Below are positions 17,466-27,669 of a DNA stretch of 64,000 bases, in pieces (positions within the stretch are counted from its first letter, which is position 1; each line of letters opens with the position of its first letter). Location: NCBI RefSeq assembly GCF_900582195.1, contig NZ_UTHA01000129.1, forward strand, positions 18,518 through 82,517. The letters run 5' to 3'. This DNA comes from Pseudomonas viridiflava. GTDB taxonomy: Bacteria; Pseudomonadota; Gammaproteobacteria; Pseudomonadales; Pseudomonadaceae. The notes beneath the pieces are model-generated. The model was not told the DNA's origin. It made no database searches and was given only the letters and a program-made list of their open reading frames with translations. Made by a program: the position numbers and the translations under genes.

Positions 17466-18767
17466 ATGTCCTCCACGACCGGCAACGGCAAAGCGATCTT
17501 TCGCGTTGTCAGCGGCAACTTTCTCGAAATGTTCGACTTCATGGTCTACGGCTTCTACGCCACGGCCATCGCCAAGACCTTCTTCCCTACGGACAGCGCC
17601 TTCGCCTCCCTGATGCTTTCCCTGGCCACGTTCGGTGCAGGTTTCCTGATGCGTCCATTGGGGGCGATCTTTCTCGGCGCCTACATCGACCGTCATGGCC
17701 GCCGCAAAGGCCTGATCATTACCTTGGCCATGATGGCTGCCGGGACCGTGCTGATTGCCTGCGTGCCAGGCTATGCGACGCTCGGTGTGGCAGCTCCCCT
17801 GCTAGTGCTGTTGGGCCGCCTGCTGCAAGGCTTCTCGGCCGGTGTCGAACTGGGCGGGGTGTCGGTGTATCTGGCGGAAATTTCCACCCCCGGACGCAAA
17901 GGCTTTTTCGTCAGTTGGCAGTCCGCCAGCCAGCAAGCGGCGGTGGTCTTCGCCGGGTTGCTCGGGGTCGCTCTCAACCATTGGCTAAGCCCGGAACAAA
18001 TGGGCGACTGGGGCTGGCGCGTGCCGTTCCTCATCGGCTGCATGATTGTGCCGGTGATCTTCGTGATTCGCCGCTCGCTGGAGGAAACACCGGAATTCCA
18101 GGCCAGAAAACATCGCCCTATCCTGCGGGAAATCGTCCGCTCGATCGGTCAGAACTTTGGCATCGTCATCGCCGGCATGGCGCTGGTGGTGATGACCACG
18201 GTGTCTTTCTACCTGATCACCGCGTACACCCCGACCTTCGGCAAGGCGGAGTTGCACTTGTCGGACCTCGACGCGTTGCTGGTGACGGTGTGCATCGGCC
18301 TGTCGAATTTCTTCTGGTTGCCGGTGATGGGTTCGCTGTCTGACAAGGTCGGCCGTAAACCCCTGCTGCTGGCAGCGACGATTCTGGCGATTCTCACCGC
18401 TTATCCCGCCCTGTCGTGGCTGGTGGCGAACCCGAGCTTCAGCCATTTGCTGATCGTCGAGTTGTGGCTGTCGTTCCTGTACGGCTCGTACAACGGCGCG
18501 ATGGTGGTGGCGCTGACCGAGATCATGCCGGTGGAAGTGCGTACGACCGGGTTCTCGCTGGCCTATAGCCTGGCGACAGCGACGTTCGGCGGGTTTACCC
18601 CGGCGGCGTGCACGTATCTGATTCATGTGCTGGATAACAAGGCTGCGCCGGGGATCTGGCTGAGTGGCGCGGCGGTGCTGGGGTTGATTGCGACGCTGGT
18701 GATGTTCCGTGGCAATAAGCATGAACTGCGTACCGCGCAAGCGGCCGTACCCGGCGGCGCTCGATAA
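17466..18767 (+). CDS. MFS metabolite:H+ symporter (citrate/tricarballylate type)
   Basis: A 433-residue, 12-helix carrier of the metabolite:H+ symporter family (KgtP, CitA, TcuC, ProP). It has the loop 2-3 signature [12 protein letters not shown], the helix-4 segment [17 protein letters not shown], and the helix 8-9 loop [13 protein letters not shown]. The N-terminus [15 protein letters not shown] resembles citrate and tricarballylate carriers, and a dicarboxylate or tricarboxylate is the likely cargo, but the substrate cannot be fixed from sequence alone. It is divergent from apbE. A REP doublet follows the stop codon by 7 bp. Confidence 0.82.
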   Translation: MSSTTGNGKAIFRVVSGNFLEMFDFMVYGFYATAIAKTFFPTDSAFASLMLSLATFGAGFLMRPLGAIFLGAYIDRHGRRKGLIITLAMMAAGTVLIACVPGYATLGVAAPLLVLLGRLLQGFSAGVELGGVSVYLAEISTPGRKGFFVSWQSASQQAAVVFAGLLGVALNHWLSPEQMGDWGWRVPFLIGCMIVPVIFVIRRSLEETPEFQARKHRPILREIVRSIGQNFGIVIAGMALVVMTTVSFYLITAYTPTFGKAELHLSDLDALLVTVCIGLSNFFWLPVMGSLSDKVGRKPLLLAATILAILTAYPALSWLVANPSFSHLLIVELWLSFLYGSYNGAMVVALTEIMPVEVRTTGFSLAYSLATATFGGFTPAACTYLIHVLDNKAAPGIWLSGAAVLGLIATLVMFRGNKHELRTAQAAVPGGAR

Positions 18768-18774
18768 ATCGCCT

Positions 18775-18849
18775 TCGCGAGCAAGCTCGCTCCCACAGGG
18801 GATTTCTGAGTGACCTAGAACCAGTGTGGGAGCGAGCCTGCTCGCGAAG
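18775..18849. repeat. REP doublet (REPIN-like)
   Basis: Inverted pair; the right copy carries GAGCCTGCTC instead of GAGCTTGCTC. Located between the convergent MFS gene and gap. Confidence 0.88.
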
Positions 18850-18892
18850 GGGCCATTACTGACAACACAGCTCAAAAAAGGCCCACAAACAA

Positions 18893-18922
18893 AAACGCCC
18901 CGACCAAAGTCGGGGCGTTTTC
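18893..18922 (-). terminator. Terminator of gap
   Basis: Stem AAAACGCCCCGAC/GTCGGGGCGTTTT with a four-base loop, just beyond the gap stop codon; symmetrical A/T flanks mean it could also act on the plus strand. Confidence 0.9.
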
Positions 18923-18937
18923 AGGTGCAGCTATCGC

Positions 18938-20386
18938 TTAGCGCGGGAACGCTGGCGGGTTTACACCGGCCATGTCTTCCATCACGCGAACCACCTGGCA
19001 GCTGTAACCGAACTCGTTGTCGTACCAGACGTACAGAACAACGCGGTTGTCCTGAACGATGGTCGCCTCAGCATCGACCACACCGGCGTGGCGCGAGCCA
19101 ACGAAGTCGGTCGAAACCACTTCCTGCGAGTTAACGAAGTCGATCTGCTTGTGCAAATCGGAGTGCAGCGCCATGTAGCGCAGGTACTCGTTCATCTCTT
19201 CACGGGTGGCGGCTTTCTCAAGGTTGAGGTTGAGAATGGCCATCGACACGTTCGGCGTCGGAACACGGATCGCGTTACCGGTCAGCTTGCCGGCCAGCTC
19301 AGGCAGGGCCTTGGCAGCAGCGGTGGCAGCACCGGTCTCGGTGATGACCATGTTCAGCGCGGCGCTGCGACCACGGCGATCGCCCTTGTGGAAGTTGTCG
19401 ATCAGGTTCTGGTCGTTGGTGTACGAGTGAACGGTTTCGACGTGACCGTTGATGATGCCGAACTTGTCATTCACCGCTTTCAGCACCGGCACGATGGCGT
19501 TGGTGGTGCAGGATGCGGCGGAGACGATCTTGTCATCAGCGGTGATTTCACCGTGGTTGATACCGTGAACGATGTTCTTCAGCTTTCCTTTGCCAGGCGC
19601 GGTCAGAACAACGCGGTCGATACCCGGGCAGGCCAGGTGCTGACCCAGACCATCGGCGTCACGCCATACACCGGTGTTGTCCACCAGCAGCGCGTCTTTG
19701 ATGCCGTACTGGGTGTAATCCACTTCAGTCGGGTTCTTCGCGTAGATTACCTGGATCAGGTTACCGTTGGCGGTGATGGTGTTGTTTTCTTCATCGATGG
19801 TAATGGTGCCGTTGAACGAACCGTGTACCGAATCGCGACGCAGCAGGCTGGCACGTTTGGTCAGGTCGTTTTCGGCGCCTTTGCGCACCACGATGGCACG
19901 CAGACGCAGACCGTCGCCACCACCGGTTTTCTCGATCAGGATGCGCGCCAGCAGACGACCGATACGACCGAAGCCATAGAGCACAACGTCGGTGCCTTTA
20001 CGTGCGGAAGCGTTTTGCTGGCCAACCACGTCTGCCATTTCTTCACGAACGAATTGCTCGGCGCTGCGGCCATTGCCTTCGTTACGGAATTTGAACGCCA
20101 ACTTGCCCAGATCTACCGAAGCCGCGCCGAGCTTGAGCTCGCTCATGGCCTTGAGCAGTGGGAATGTTTCGTGGACGGAGAGTTCGCTGTCGTCGGAAGA
20201 ACGGTGGCGCGCAAAGCGGTGAGCTTTGAGAATCGCGATGACAGACTGGTTGATCAGGCTGCGGCCATAGATCGAGCTCACCACGTTGTTATTGCGGTAG
20301 AGCTGACCGATAAGCGGAATCATCGCTTCTGCGAGTGCTTCACGGTCGATCCATTCACCAAGACACTGGTCGGGCTTCTGAGTCAC
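18938..20386 (-). CDS. gap: Glyceraldehyde-3-phosphate dehydrogenase, long form with N-terminal extension
   Basis: About 482 residues, some 140 longer than ordinary GAPDH. The extra N-terminus (about residues 1-120, with LIGQLYRNNNVVSSIYGRSL and LKLGAASVDLGKLAFKFRN) precedes the Rossmann motif VVLYGFGRIGRLLARIL. The catalytic centre SAASCTTNAIVPVLK is at about residue 290. This is the long pseudomonad/proteobacterial GAPDH that lies beside mfd and is thought to work mainly in gluconeogenesis. I placed the start at GTG 20386 because GGAAGG lies six bases upstream; ATG 20401, five codons earlier, is an alternative without a clear ribosome site. The 369 bp to mfd hold both divergent promoters and no other gene. 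Confidence 0.93.
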   Translation of the reverse strand: MTQKPDQCLGEWIDREALAEAMIPLIGQLYRNNNVVSSIYGRSLINQSVIAILKAHRFARHRSSDDSELSVHETFPLLKAMSELKLGAASVDLGKLAFKFRNEGNGRSAEQFVREEMADVVGQQNASARKGTDVVLYGFGRIGRLLARILIEKTGGGDGLRLRAIVVRKGAENDLTKRASLLRRDSVHGSFNGTITIDEENNTITANGNLIQVIYAKNPTEVDYTQYGIKDALLVDNTGVWRDADGLGQHLACPGIDRVVLTAPGKGKLKNIVHGINHGEITADDKIVSAASCTTNAIVPVLKAVNDKFGIINGHVETVHSYTNDQNLIDNFHKGDRRGRSAALNMVITETGAATAAAKALPELAGKLTGNAIRVPTPNVSMAILNLNLEKAATREEMNEYLRYMALHSDLHKQIDFVNSQEVVSTDFVGSRHAGVVDAEATIVQDNRVVLYVWYDNEFGYSCQVVRVMEDMAGVNPPAFPR

Positions 20387-20755
20387 GGTAACCTTCCACA
20401 TGTAGGGGCAGAAAAAAGGGGCTACATTATGCCGCCGACAACCTCCTGTAGCAATGCGCGCTTGTCGCGAAATCGGTAACAAAATTCCGTTCAAAAAAAT
20501 TACGCCTCTCTCAAGCCCAGTAAAACCGGGGCTTTCAGCGCAGTCAATTTTTCGACGACTGTTAGACGATGTCTGTAACCCTCCGTAACACCAGCCACTT
20601 TCGGCACTACATAACCACAAAAAACCGGCTGGTTTTTATGGTTACCACTACATTTCGTCCAAACAGCGAAGATAGACGTAGTCTGCAACTGACAGGCGGC
20701 ACCTGACGCCGCTACAATTACCGACTTTGTCGCAAAGCCTGGAGCTCAACCTTCC

Positions 20756-23700
20756 GTGCCCGTTCTGCGTCTACCGCTACTCCCTGCCGAGGCAGGTAAA
20801 CAGCATTGGGGCAATCTCCCCGGTGCGGCCCTCAGCCTGGCGATTGCCGAGGCTGCCAGCGCTGCCAAGCGCTTCACCCTGCTACTGACCGCCGACAGCC
20901 AGAGCGCTGAACGACTGGAACAGGAGCTGAGTTTCTTCGCCCCGGATTTGCCCGTTCTGCATTTCCCCGACTGGGAAACCCTGCCCTACGACCTGTTCTC
21001 GCCGCACCAGGACATCATTTCCCAGCGCATCGCCAGCCTCTACAGGTTGCCGGAGCTGGAACATGGCGTGCTGGTGGTGCCGATCACCACAGCGTTGCAC
21101 CGCTTGGCGCCGACCAAATTCCTGCTCGGCAGCAGCCTGGTGCTGGACGTCGGGCAGAAGCTCGATGTCGAACAGATGCGTGCGCGACTCGAAGCCAGTG
21201 GCTATCGCTACGTCGACACGGTCTATGAGCACGGCGAGTTCACCGTACGCGGCGCGCTGATCGACCTGTTCCCGATGGGCAGCAAACTGCCGTATCGCAT
21301 CGACTTGTTCGACGATGAAATCGAAACCCTGCGCACCTTCGATCCGGAAAACCAGCGCTCCATCGACAAGGTCGATTCGGTCAAGCTGCTGCCGGCCCGT
21401 GAGTTTCCGCTGCAGAAAGACGCGGTCACCCGTTTCAAGGCACGCTTTCGCGAGCGTTTCGACGTCGACTTCCGTCGCTGCCCGATCTTTCAGGATCTGA
21501 GCAGCGGCATCACTCCGGCCGGTATCGAGTACTACCTGCCGCTGTTCTTCGACGAAACCTCGACCCTGTTCGATTACCTGCCGCAGGACACCCAGGTGTT
21601 CTCGCTGCCGGGCATCGAGCAAGCGGCGGAAAACTTCTGGAACGACGTGCGCAACCGTTATGAAGAGCGTCGCGTCGATCCATCGCGTCCTTTATTGCCA
21701 CCGGCGGAATTGTTCCTGCCGGTGGAAGACTGTTTCGCCCGACTGAAGAGTTGGCCGCGTGTGGTCGCCAGCCAACAAGACGTCGAAAGCGGTGTCGGCC
21801 GCGAGCGTTTTCCTGCGCAAGCACTGCCGAATCTGGCAATCGAAGCCAAAGCCACACAACCGTTGGCAGCGCTCTCAGCCTTCCTTGACGAGTTCCCCGG
21901 CCGCGTGCTGTTCACCGCCGAATCCGCCGGCCGTCGCGAAGTGCTGCTGGAACTGCTCGAACGCCTGAAGCTGCGACCGAAAACCGTCGACAGCTGGCCC
22001 GACTTTGTTGCGAGCAAGGATCGCCTGGCGATCACCATTGCCCCGCTCGATGAAGGTCTGATGCTGGATGACCCGGCGCTGGCATTGGTCGCGGAAAGTC
22101 CGCTGTTCGGCCAACGCGTGATGCAACGCCGTCGTCGCGAGAAACGCAGCGACGTCAGCAATGACGCAGTGATCAAAAACCTCACCGAGCTGCGCGAAGG
22201 CGCACCGGTGGTGCACATCGATCATGGCGTCGGCCGCTATCTGGGCCTGACGATTCTGGAAATCGACAATCAGGCTGCCGAATTCCTCACCCTCGAATAC
22301 GCCGAGGCCGCCAAGCTCTACGTGCCGGTGGCCAACCTGCATTTGATCGCGCGCTACACCGGCAGCGACGATTCGCTCGCCCCGCTGCACCGCCTCGGCT
22401 CCGAGACCTGGCAGAAAGCCAAGCGCAAAGCCGCCGAACAGGTGCGTGACGTCGCCGCCGAACTGCTCGACATCTATGCCCGTCGTGCCGCTCGCGAAGG
22501 CTATGCATTCGCCGACCCGAAAGCCGATTACGCCACCTTCAGCGCTGGTTTCCCGTTCGAAGAAACCCCGGATCAGCAATCGACCATCGAAGCCGTGCGC
22601 GAAGACATGCTCGCGCCGAAACCGATGGATCGACTGGTCTGCGGCGACGTTGGCTTCGGCAAGACCGAAGTGGCCATGCGTGCGGCGTTCATCGCCGTGC
22701 ACGGCGGTCGTCAGGTGGCGATTCTGGTGCCGACCACCCTGCTCGCCCAACAGCACTACAACAGCTTCCGCGACCGCTTCGCCGACTGGCCGGTGACTGT
22801 GGAAGTGATGAGCCGCTTCAAGTCGGCCAAGGAAGTGAATGCTGCGATTGCCGATCTGGCCGAAGGCAAGATCGACATCGTTATTGGCACGCACAAGTTG
22901 CTGTCCGATGATGTGAAGATCAAAAACCTCGGGCTGGTGATCATCGACGAAGAGCACCGTTTCGGTGTCCGCCAGAAGGAACAGCTCAAGGCCCTGCGCA
23001 GCGAAGTCGACATTCTTACGCTGACCGCCACACCGATTCCGCGCACGCTGAACATGGCGGTGTCGGGCATGCGCGACCTGTCGATCATCGCCACGCCGCC
23101 AGCACGACGCCTGTCGGTGCGCACCTTCGTCATGGAGCAGAACAAGAGCACGGTCAAAGAAGCCCTGCTCCGCGAACTGCTGCGTGGCGGTCAGGTTTAC
23201 TACCTGCACAATGATGTGAAAACCATCGAAAAGTGCGCCGCGGATCTCGCCGAACTGGTGCCGGAAGCACGCATCGGCATCGGTCACGGACAGATGCGCG
23301 AGCGCGAACTCGAACAGGTGATGAGCGACTTCTATCACAAGCGCTTCAACGTGCTGATCGCCTCGACCATCATCGAGACCGGCATCGACGTACCGAGCGC
23401 CAACACCATCATCATCGAGCGCGCCGACAAATTCGGCCTGGCGCAACTGCACCAGTTGCGCGGTCGCGTTGGCCGCAGTCACCACCAGGCTTATGCGTAC
23501 CTGCTTACGCCGCCGCGCCAGCAAATCACCTCGGATGCAGAAAAGCGTCTGGAAGCGATTGCCAATACGCAGGACCTCGGCGCCGGTTTCGTCCTGGCGA
23601 CCAATGACCTGGAAATCCGTGGCGCTGGCGAACTGCTCGGCGATGGCCAGAGCGGGCAGATTCAAGCCGTGGGTTTCACGCTGTACATGGAGATGCTCGA

Positions 23701-24205
23701 ACGTGCGGTGAAATCGATCCGCAAGGGCGAGCAACCCAACCTCGATCAACCGCTCGGCGGTGGTCCGGAAGTCAACCTGCGGGTGCCGGCGCTGATTCCG
23801 GAAGACTACCTGCCGGATGTTCACGCCCGCCTGATTCTGTACAAGCGCATTGCTTCGGCGACCGACGAGGAAGGCCTGAAAGATCTGCAAGTCGAGATGA
23901 TCGACCGTTTCGGCCTGCTGCCGGAACCAACGAAAAATCTGGTGCGCATCACTGCGCTGAAATTGCAGGCTGAGCAGTTGGGCATCAAGAAGGTCGATGG
24001 TGGCCCGCAAGGTGGACGCATCGAGTTTGAAGCGCAGACGCCGGTCGACCCGATGACGCTGATCAAGCTGATCCAGAACCAGCCGAAACGCTACAAATTC
24101 GAAGGCGCGACGATGTTCAAATTCCAGGTACCGATGGAACGTCCGGAAGAGCGCTTTAATACTGTAGAGGCGCTGTTTGAGCGCCTCCTCCCGAAATCTG
24201 TTTGA
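20756..24205 (+). CDS. mfd: Transcription-repair coupling factor Mfd
   Basis: Translocase that removes stalled RNA polymerase and recruits UvrA to the damaged strand. The 1149 residues are full length. The order is: UvrB-like N-terminal module (about 1-330), RNA polymerase-interacting domain starting near 480 (PVVHIDHGVGRYLGL), RecG-like helicase with Walker A GDVGFGKTEVAMRA near 631 and DEEHRFG near 730, translocase lobe 2 with QLRGRVGRSHHQAY near 903, and the C-terminal UvrA-mimic domain. The start is GTG 20756 with GGAGCTC upstream. csiV begins 11 bp after it and a SNF2 helicase gene follows, so it leads a probable three-gene transcript. Confidence 0.98.
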   Translation: MPVLRLPLLPAEAGKQHWGNLPGAALSLAIAEAASAAKRFTLLLTADSQSAERLEQELSFFAPDLPVLHFPDWETLPYDLFSPHQDIISQRIASLYRLPELEHGVLVVPITTALHRLAPTKFLLGSSLVLDVGQKLDVEQMRARLEASGYRYVDTVYEHGEFTVRGALIDLFPMGSKLPYRIDLFDDEIETLRTFDPENQRSIDKVDSVKLLPAREFPLQKDAVTRFKARFRERFDVDFRRCPIFQDLSSGITPAGIEYYLPLFFDETSTLFDYLPQDTQVFSLPGIEQAAENFWNDVRNRYEERRVDPSRPLLPPAELFLPVEDCFARLKSWPRVVASQQDVESGVGRERFPAQALPNLAIEAKATQPLAALSAFLDEFPGRVLFTAESAGRREVLLELLERLKLRPKTVDSWPDFVASKDRLAITIAPLDEGLMLDDPALALVAESPLFGQRVMQRRRREKRSDVSNDAVIKNLTELREGAPVVHIDHGVGRYLGLTILEIDNQAAEFLTLEYAEAAKLYVPVANLHLIARYTGSDDSLAPLHRLGSETWQKAKRKAAEQVRDVAAELLDIYARRAAREGYAFADPKADYATFSAGFPFEETPDQQSTIEAVREDMLAPKPMDRLVCGDVGFGKTEVAMRAAFIAVHGGRQVAILVPTTLLAQQHYNSFRDRFADWPVTVEVMSRFKSAKEVNAAIADLAEGKIDIVIGTHKLLSDDVKIKNLGLVIIDEEHRFGVRQKEQLKALRSEVDILTLTATPIPRTLNMAVSGMRDLSIIATPPARRLSVRTFVMEQNKSTVKEALLRELLRGGQVYYLHNDVKTIEKCAADLAELVPEARIGIGHGQMRERELEQVMSDFYHKRFNVLIASTIIETGIDVPSANTIIIERADKFGLAQLHQLRGRVGRSHHQAYAYLLTPPRQQITSDAEKRLEAIANTQDLGAGFVLATNDLEIRGAGELLGDGQSGQIQAVGFTLYMEMLERAVKSIRKGEQPNLDQPLGGGPEVNLRVPALIPEDYLPDVHARLILYKRIASATDEEGLKDLQVEMIDRFGLLPEPTKNLVRITALKLQAEQLGIKKVDGGPQGGRIEFEAQTPVDPMTLIKLIQNQPKRYKFEGATMFKFQVPMERPEERFNTVEALFERLLPKSV

Positions 24206-24215
24206 AGGACGCCCA

Positions 24216-24797
24216 ATGCGCCTGTTTCGTTCGCTGACTTTGCTGCTGACCTCGCTTTTGATAACAGTGTCAGCACCCTCGGTTTTCGCCGATGACCTGT
24301 ATCAGGTCGAAATGATTCTGGTGCGCCAGAACGCCGTGCCGGCCATCGTCAGCCGTACCGCGCCGGAGGACTGGGCCGCTGGTGCCCAGCGCTTGAACGA
24401 TGACAGCAAACGCACACCTGCGTTGAATGACGTTGCCACCAAGCTCACCGCCAGCGGCAACTACACCGTGCTGATGCACAAGGCCTGGCAGCAAACCCTT
24501 GGCGAAGCACCGGCAAAAGTTGCGGTCAGCGACGGTCAGGAGCAGTTCGGCCAATTCCCGATCGAAGGCACGCTGGAGATGAAGCTCGGGCGCTTCACCG
24601 ACGTGGCGGCCGACTTCTGGGTCAATCAGATCGACGCCAATGGCTTGGTCACCGCCAGCGAGCGGCTGAAACAGTACAGCCACACCAAGAACGGCCAACT
24701 CAACTATCTCGATAACGGCCATCTGGCCCTGCTGATCAAGATCACTTCCCTGACCGCGCCTGCGCCACGGGAAGCGCCTGAAGCGATTCCGGACTGA
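24216..24797 (+). CDS. CsiV family protein
   Basis: A 193-residue exported protein. The signal peptide is about 1-25 (core SLTLLLTSLLITVSA, cleavage near VFA). The mature part begins DDLYQVEMILVRQN and has the conserved W-based motif (AWQQTL) and a C-terminal LDNGHLALLIKIT strand expected of the CsiV family, whose Vibrio member binds peptidoglycan and helps the LpoA-PBP1A synthase. ATG 24216 is preceded by GAAGGACG, 11 bp after mfd. In pseudomonads this gene is regularly found after mfd. The envelope role is inferred from the family only. Confidence 0.85.
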   Translation: MRLFRSLTLLLTSLLITVSAPSVFADDLYQVEMILVRQNAVPAIVSRTAPEDWAAGAQRLNDDSKRTPALNDVATKLTASGNYTVLMHKAWQQTLGEAPAKVAVSDGQEQFGQFPIEGTLEMKLGRFTDVAADFWVNQIDANGLVTASERLKQYSHTKNGQLNYLDNGHLALLIKITSLTAPAPREAPEAIPD

Positions 24798-24808
24798 TCG
24801 AAGTCCTT

Positions 24809-27499
24809 ATGAACCCGCCGCTGAGCAAACCGTTGGCACCCTCCTGGGTCAGCCGATTCAAGGAACAGAGCCTCGAGCGTGGCCGTCGCTACGCCCTGGA
24901 AAACCGGGTACGCATTGCCCAGGTCGGTGATGCGACCATCACCGCCAGTTGCGAAGGCTCTGGCGGTAACGTCTACCGTCAGACCATACACCTGCGCGAG
25001 TCGGCCAAAGGCACTCTGCTATTGGTGGATGCCGGCTGCACCTGCCCTGTGCGCAGCAACTGCAAACACTGCGCCGCCGTTCTGCTGAAAGTGCAGGAAA
25101 CCCTCGATTACCCCGCCGCCGCCAAAGACGCCGAATTGCTGGAAAAACTCCAGGCCGTGCTGGAAAACCGCAGCCCGAAAGCGCCACCGCAAGTGTTGGT
25201 CGATAACGTGCAGCCGTTGCCACGTCTGTGGCTGGCCAGTGTCGAGTTCAGCGCTTTTGAACCGCGCAACGGCAAGATGCAGCGCTACATTCAGCATCGC
25301 GCGGCACTGTCGTTCAGCTATCTCGATGAATACGTCAGCGGGCAGAAGAACAGCGACATCCTGATCCGTCAGGAAACCCAGACGCTGCGCATAAAACGTC
25401 ACCCGGAAGTCGAACAGTCCTACCGCGAACAGTTAAGAATCCTCGGTTTTCGCATCGCCACCCGCCAGAGCAAAGCCCTGCCGGAAAGCGCCGGCGAGCT
25501 GTACGAGATGGTCAATGACAGCGCATGGCTGACCTTCACCCTCAACGATCTGCCGAAACTGCGCAGCCAAGGCTGGGAGCTGCAAATCGACGAGGAATTC
25601 GGCTTTGACCTGACCGCGGTGGACGACTGGTACGCCACCGTCGAACAGGCGCCGGAGCGCGACTGGTTTGATCTGGAGCTGGGGATCATCGTCAACGGTG
25701 AGCGCCTGAGCCTGCTGCCGATCCTGCTCAATCTGATGCGCTCGCATGCGGAGATTCTCAATCCGGAACGCCTGGCGCGCCGCCGCGATGATGAACTGAT
25801 TCTGGTCAACATCCCACAACGCACCAGCGAGCACGGGCCGTTGCAGGTGGCGCTGCCACTAGGTCGTTTGAAACCGGTATTGATGACGCTCGGCGAGTTC
25901 TATCTGCAAGAGGCGGGCGAAACCACGCTGCGCCTGAGCAAGGCCGATGCTACCCGCCTCAATTCGCTGGAAGGCCTGCCGCTGCTGTGGGAGGGCGGCG
26001 AGCAGATCCGCACGTTCGCTCAGCGCCTGCGCGACATTCGTGATTTCAGCGCTGAAGCGCCGCAAGGCCTGAATGCGACACTGCGTCCTTATCAGCTCGA
26101 GGGTTTGAGCTGGATGCAATCGCTGCGGCAACTGGAAGTCGGCGGGATTCTCGCGGACGACATGGGACTGGGTAAAACCCTACAGACCCTGGCGCATATT
26201 CTCAGCGAGAAGAACGCCGGACGTCTTGATCGGCCATGCATGGTGGTGATGCCGACCAGCCTGATTCCGAACTGGCTTGATGAGGCGGCGCACTTCACGC
26301 CGCAACTGAAAGTGGTCGCGCTGTACGGCGCCACGCGCAAAAAGCATTTCGACAATCTGGCGGATTACGACCTGATCCTCACCACTTACGCACTGCTGCC
26401 CAAAGACGTCGAACGTCTGGCCAAGCAACCGCTGCATGTGTTGGTGCTGGATGAAGCGCAGTACATCAAGAACCCGAACAGCAAAGCCGCTCAAGCCGCA
26501 CGCGAGCTCAATGCTCGCCAGCGCCTGTGCCTCAGCGGTACGCCGCTGGAAAACCACTTGGGCGAGTTGTGGTCACTGTTCCATTTCCTGCTGCCGGGCT
26601 GGCTCGGCGACGTGAAAAGCTTTAACGCCGATTACCGCGTGCCGATTGAAAAGCGCGGCAGTGAAGTCAGACTTCAGCACCTCAACGGTCGGATAAAACC
26701 GTTTCTGCTGCGCCGCACCAAAGAGCAAGTCGCCACCGAACTGCCACCGAAAACCGAGATCATCCACTGGGTCGATCTCAACGAAGCGCAGCGCGATGTG
26801 TATGAAACCATGCGCCTGGCGATGGACAAGAAAGTCCGCGACGAGATCACCCGCAAAGGCGTGGCGCGCAGTCAGATCATCATTCTTGAGGCCCTGCTCA
26901 AGCTGCGTCAGGTCTGCTGCGATCTACGCCTGGTCAACGACGCCACCCTCCCCGCTCGCGGCAGCACCTCGGGCAAACTCGACAGTTTGATGGAAATGCT
27001 CGAGGAGTTGTTCGAAGAAGGTCGGCGAATTCTGCTGTTTTCGCAGTTCACTTCGATGCTGTCATTGATTGAAGAGGAGCTGAAAAAACGCAATGTCGCC
27101 TATGCACTGCTGACCGGCCAGACCCGGGATCGGCGTACGCCGGTGAAGGAATTCCAGAGCGGCAAGCGTCAGATCTTTCTGATCAGTCTGAAGGCTGGTG
27201 GCGTGGGCTTGAACCTGACGGAAGCGGATACGGTGATTCACTACGACCCGTGGTGGAACCCGGCGACCGAGAATCAGGCGACGGATCGGGCGTACCGGAT
27301 TGGTCAGGAGAAACCGGTGTTCGTCTACAAGATGATTGCTCGGGGCACGGTGGAAGAGAAGATTCAGCACCTGCAAAAGGAAAAATCCGACTTGGCGGCG
27401 GGCGTGCTGGATGGGCGCAAGGCCGGGGACTGGAAGTTGCAGAGTGATGATATCGAGGCGTTGTTTGCGCCGTTGCCGGACAAGCTCGACAAGCGTTGA
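24809..27499 (+). CDS. SWIM-zinc-finger SNF2-family helicase (copy 1)
   Basis: An 896-residue DNA translocase. The N-terminal SWIM finger is C-x-C...C-x-H at residues 77-87 (GCTCPVRSNCKHCAAVL). A middle region of about 300 residues (bacterial SNF2 helicase-associated) follows. The motor has Walker A DDMGLGKTLQTL near 449, DEAQ near 546 (LVLDEAQYIKNPNSKAA), and lobe 2 ending with QATDRAYRIGQEKPVFVYK near 822. It begins 11 bp after the csiV homologue and may be read from the mfd promoter. It faces a longer paralogue (27670-30963) tail to tail, and the two are about equally complete. Neither gene is at this place in the P. aeruginosa map as I remember it. Function unknown; chromatin-type or RNA polymerase remodelling is possible. 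Confidence 0.88.
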   Translation: MNPPLSKPLAPSWVSRFKEQSLERGRRYALENRVRIAQVGDATITASCEGSGGNVYRQTIHLRESAKGTLLLVDAGCTCPVRSNCKHCAAVLLKVQETLDYPAAAKDAELLEKLQAVLENRSPKAPPQVLVDNVQPLPRLWLASVEFSAFEPRNGKMQRYIQHRAALSFSYLDEYVSGQKNSDILIRQETQTLRIKRHPEVEQSYREQLRILGFRIATRQSKALPESAGELYEMVNDSAWLTFTLNDLPKLRSQGWELQIDEEFGFDLTAVDDWYATVEQAPERDWFDLELGIIVNGERLSLLPILLNLMRSHAEILNPERLARRRDDELILVNIPQRTSEHGPLQVALPLGRLKPVLMTLGEFYLQEAGETTLRLSKADATRLNSLEGLPLLWEGGEQIRTFAQRLRDIRDFSAEAPQGLNATLRPYQLEGLSWMQSLRQLEVGGILADDMGLGKTLQTLAHILSEKNAGRLDRPCMVVMPTSLIPNWLDEAAHFTPQLKVVALYGATRKKHFDNLADYDLILTTYALLPKDVERLAKQPLHVLVLDEAQYIKNPNSKAAQAARELNARQRLCLSGTPLENHLGELWSLFHFLLPGWLGDVKSFNADYRVPIEKRGSEVRLQHLNGRIKPFLLRRTKEQVATELPPKTEIIHWVDLNEAQRDVYETMRLAMDKKVRDEITRKGVARSQIIILEALLKLRQVCCDLRLVNDATLPARGSTSGKLDSLMEMLEELFEEGRRILLFSQFTSMLSLIEEELKKRNVAYALLTGQTRDRRTPVKEFQSGKRQIFLISLKAGGVGLNLTEADTVIHYDPWWNPATENQATDRAYRIGQEKPVFVYKMIARGTVEEKIQHLQKEKSDLAAGVLDGRKAGDWKLQSDDIEALFAPLPDKLDKR

Positions 27500-27523
27500 G
27501 ATTTGCGGCGCCTGTTAGATAGC

Positions 27524-27634
27524 TTTTGCGAGCAGGCTCGCTCCCACACTGGACCTGTGGCATTCACCAATCCAGTGTTCACAGGGATCTTGTGAACCCC
27601 ACAAATCTAATGTGGGAGCGAGCCTGCTCGCGAA
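27524..27634. repeat. REP doublet (REPIN-like) between the SNF2 genes
   Basis: Inverted pair of the GAGCCTGCTC variant in both halves, with a longer spacer (about 60 bp) than most of the others; the first copy begins TTTTGCG rather than TTCGCG. Confidence 0.86.
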
Positions 27635-27669
27635 TGGCTCATCTCGGTCTAACGGTTAAAAACTCAAGC

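Noticed and set aside
21875..24010. 711-residue open frame on the minus strand opposite mfd
   Set aside because: Shadow frame produced by GC-rich codon bias; the sense strand is a complete Mfd with all motifs. The same holds for long antisense frames opposite fadB (40364-42355), uup (44056-46086), acnA (56212-57816) and sthA (14906-16402).
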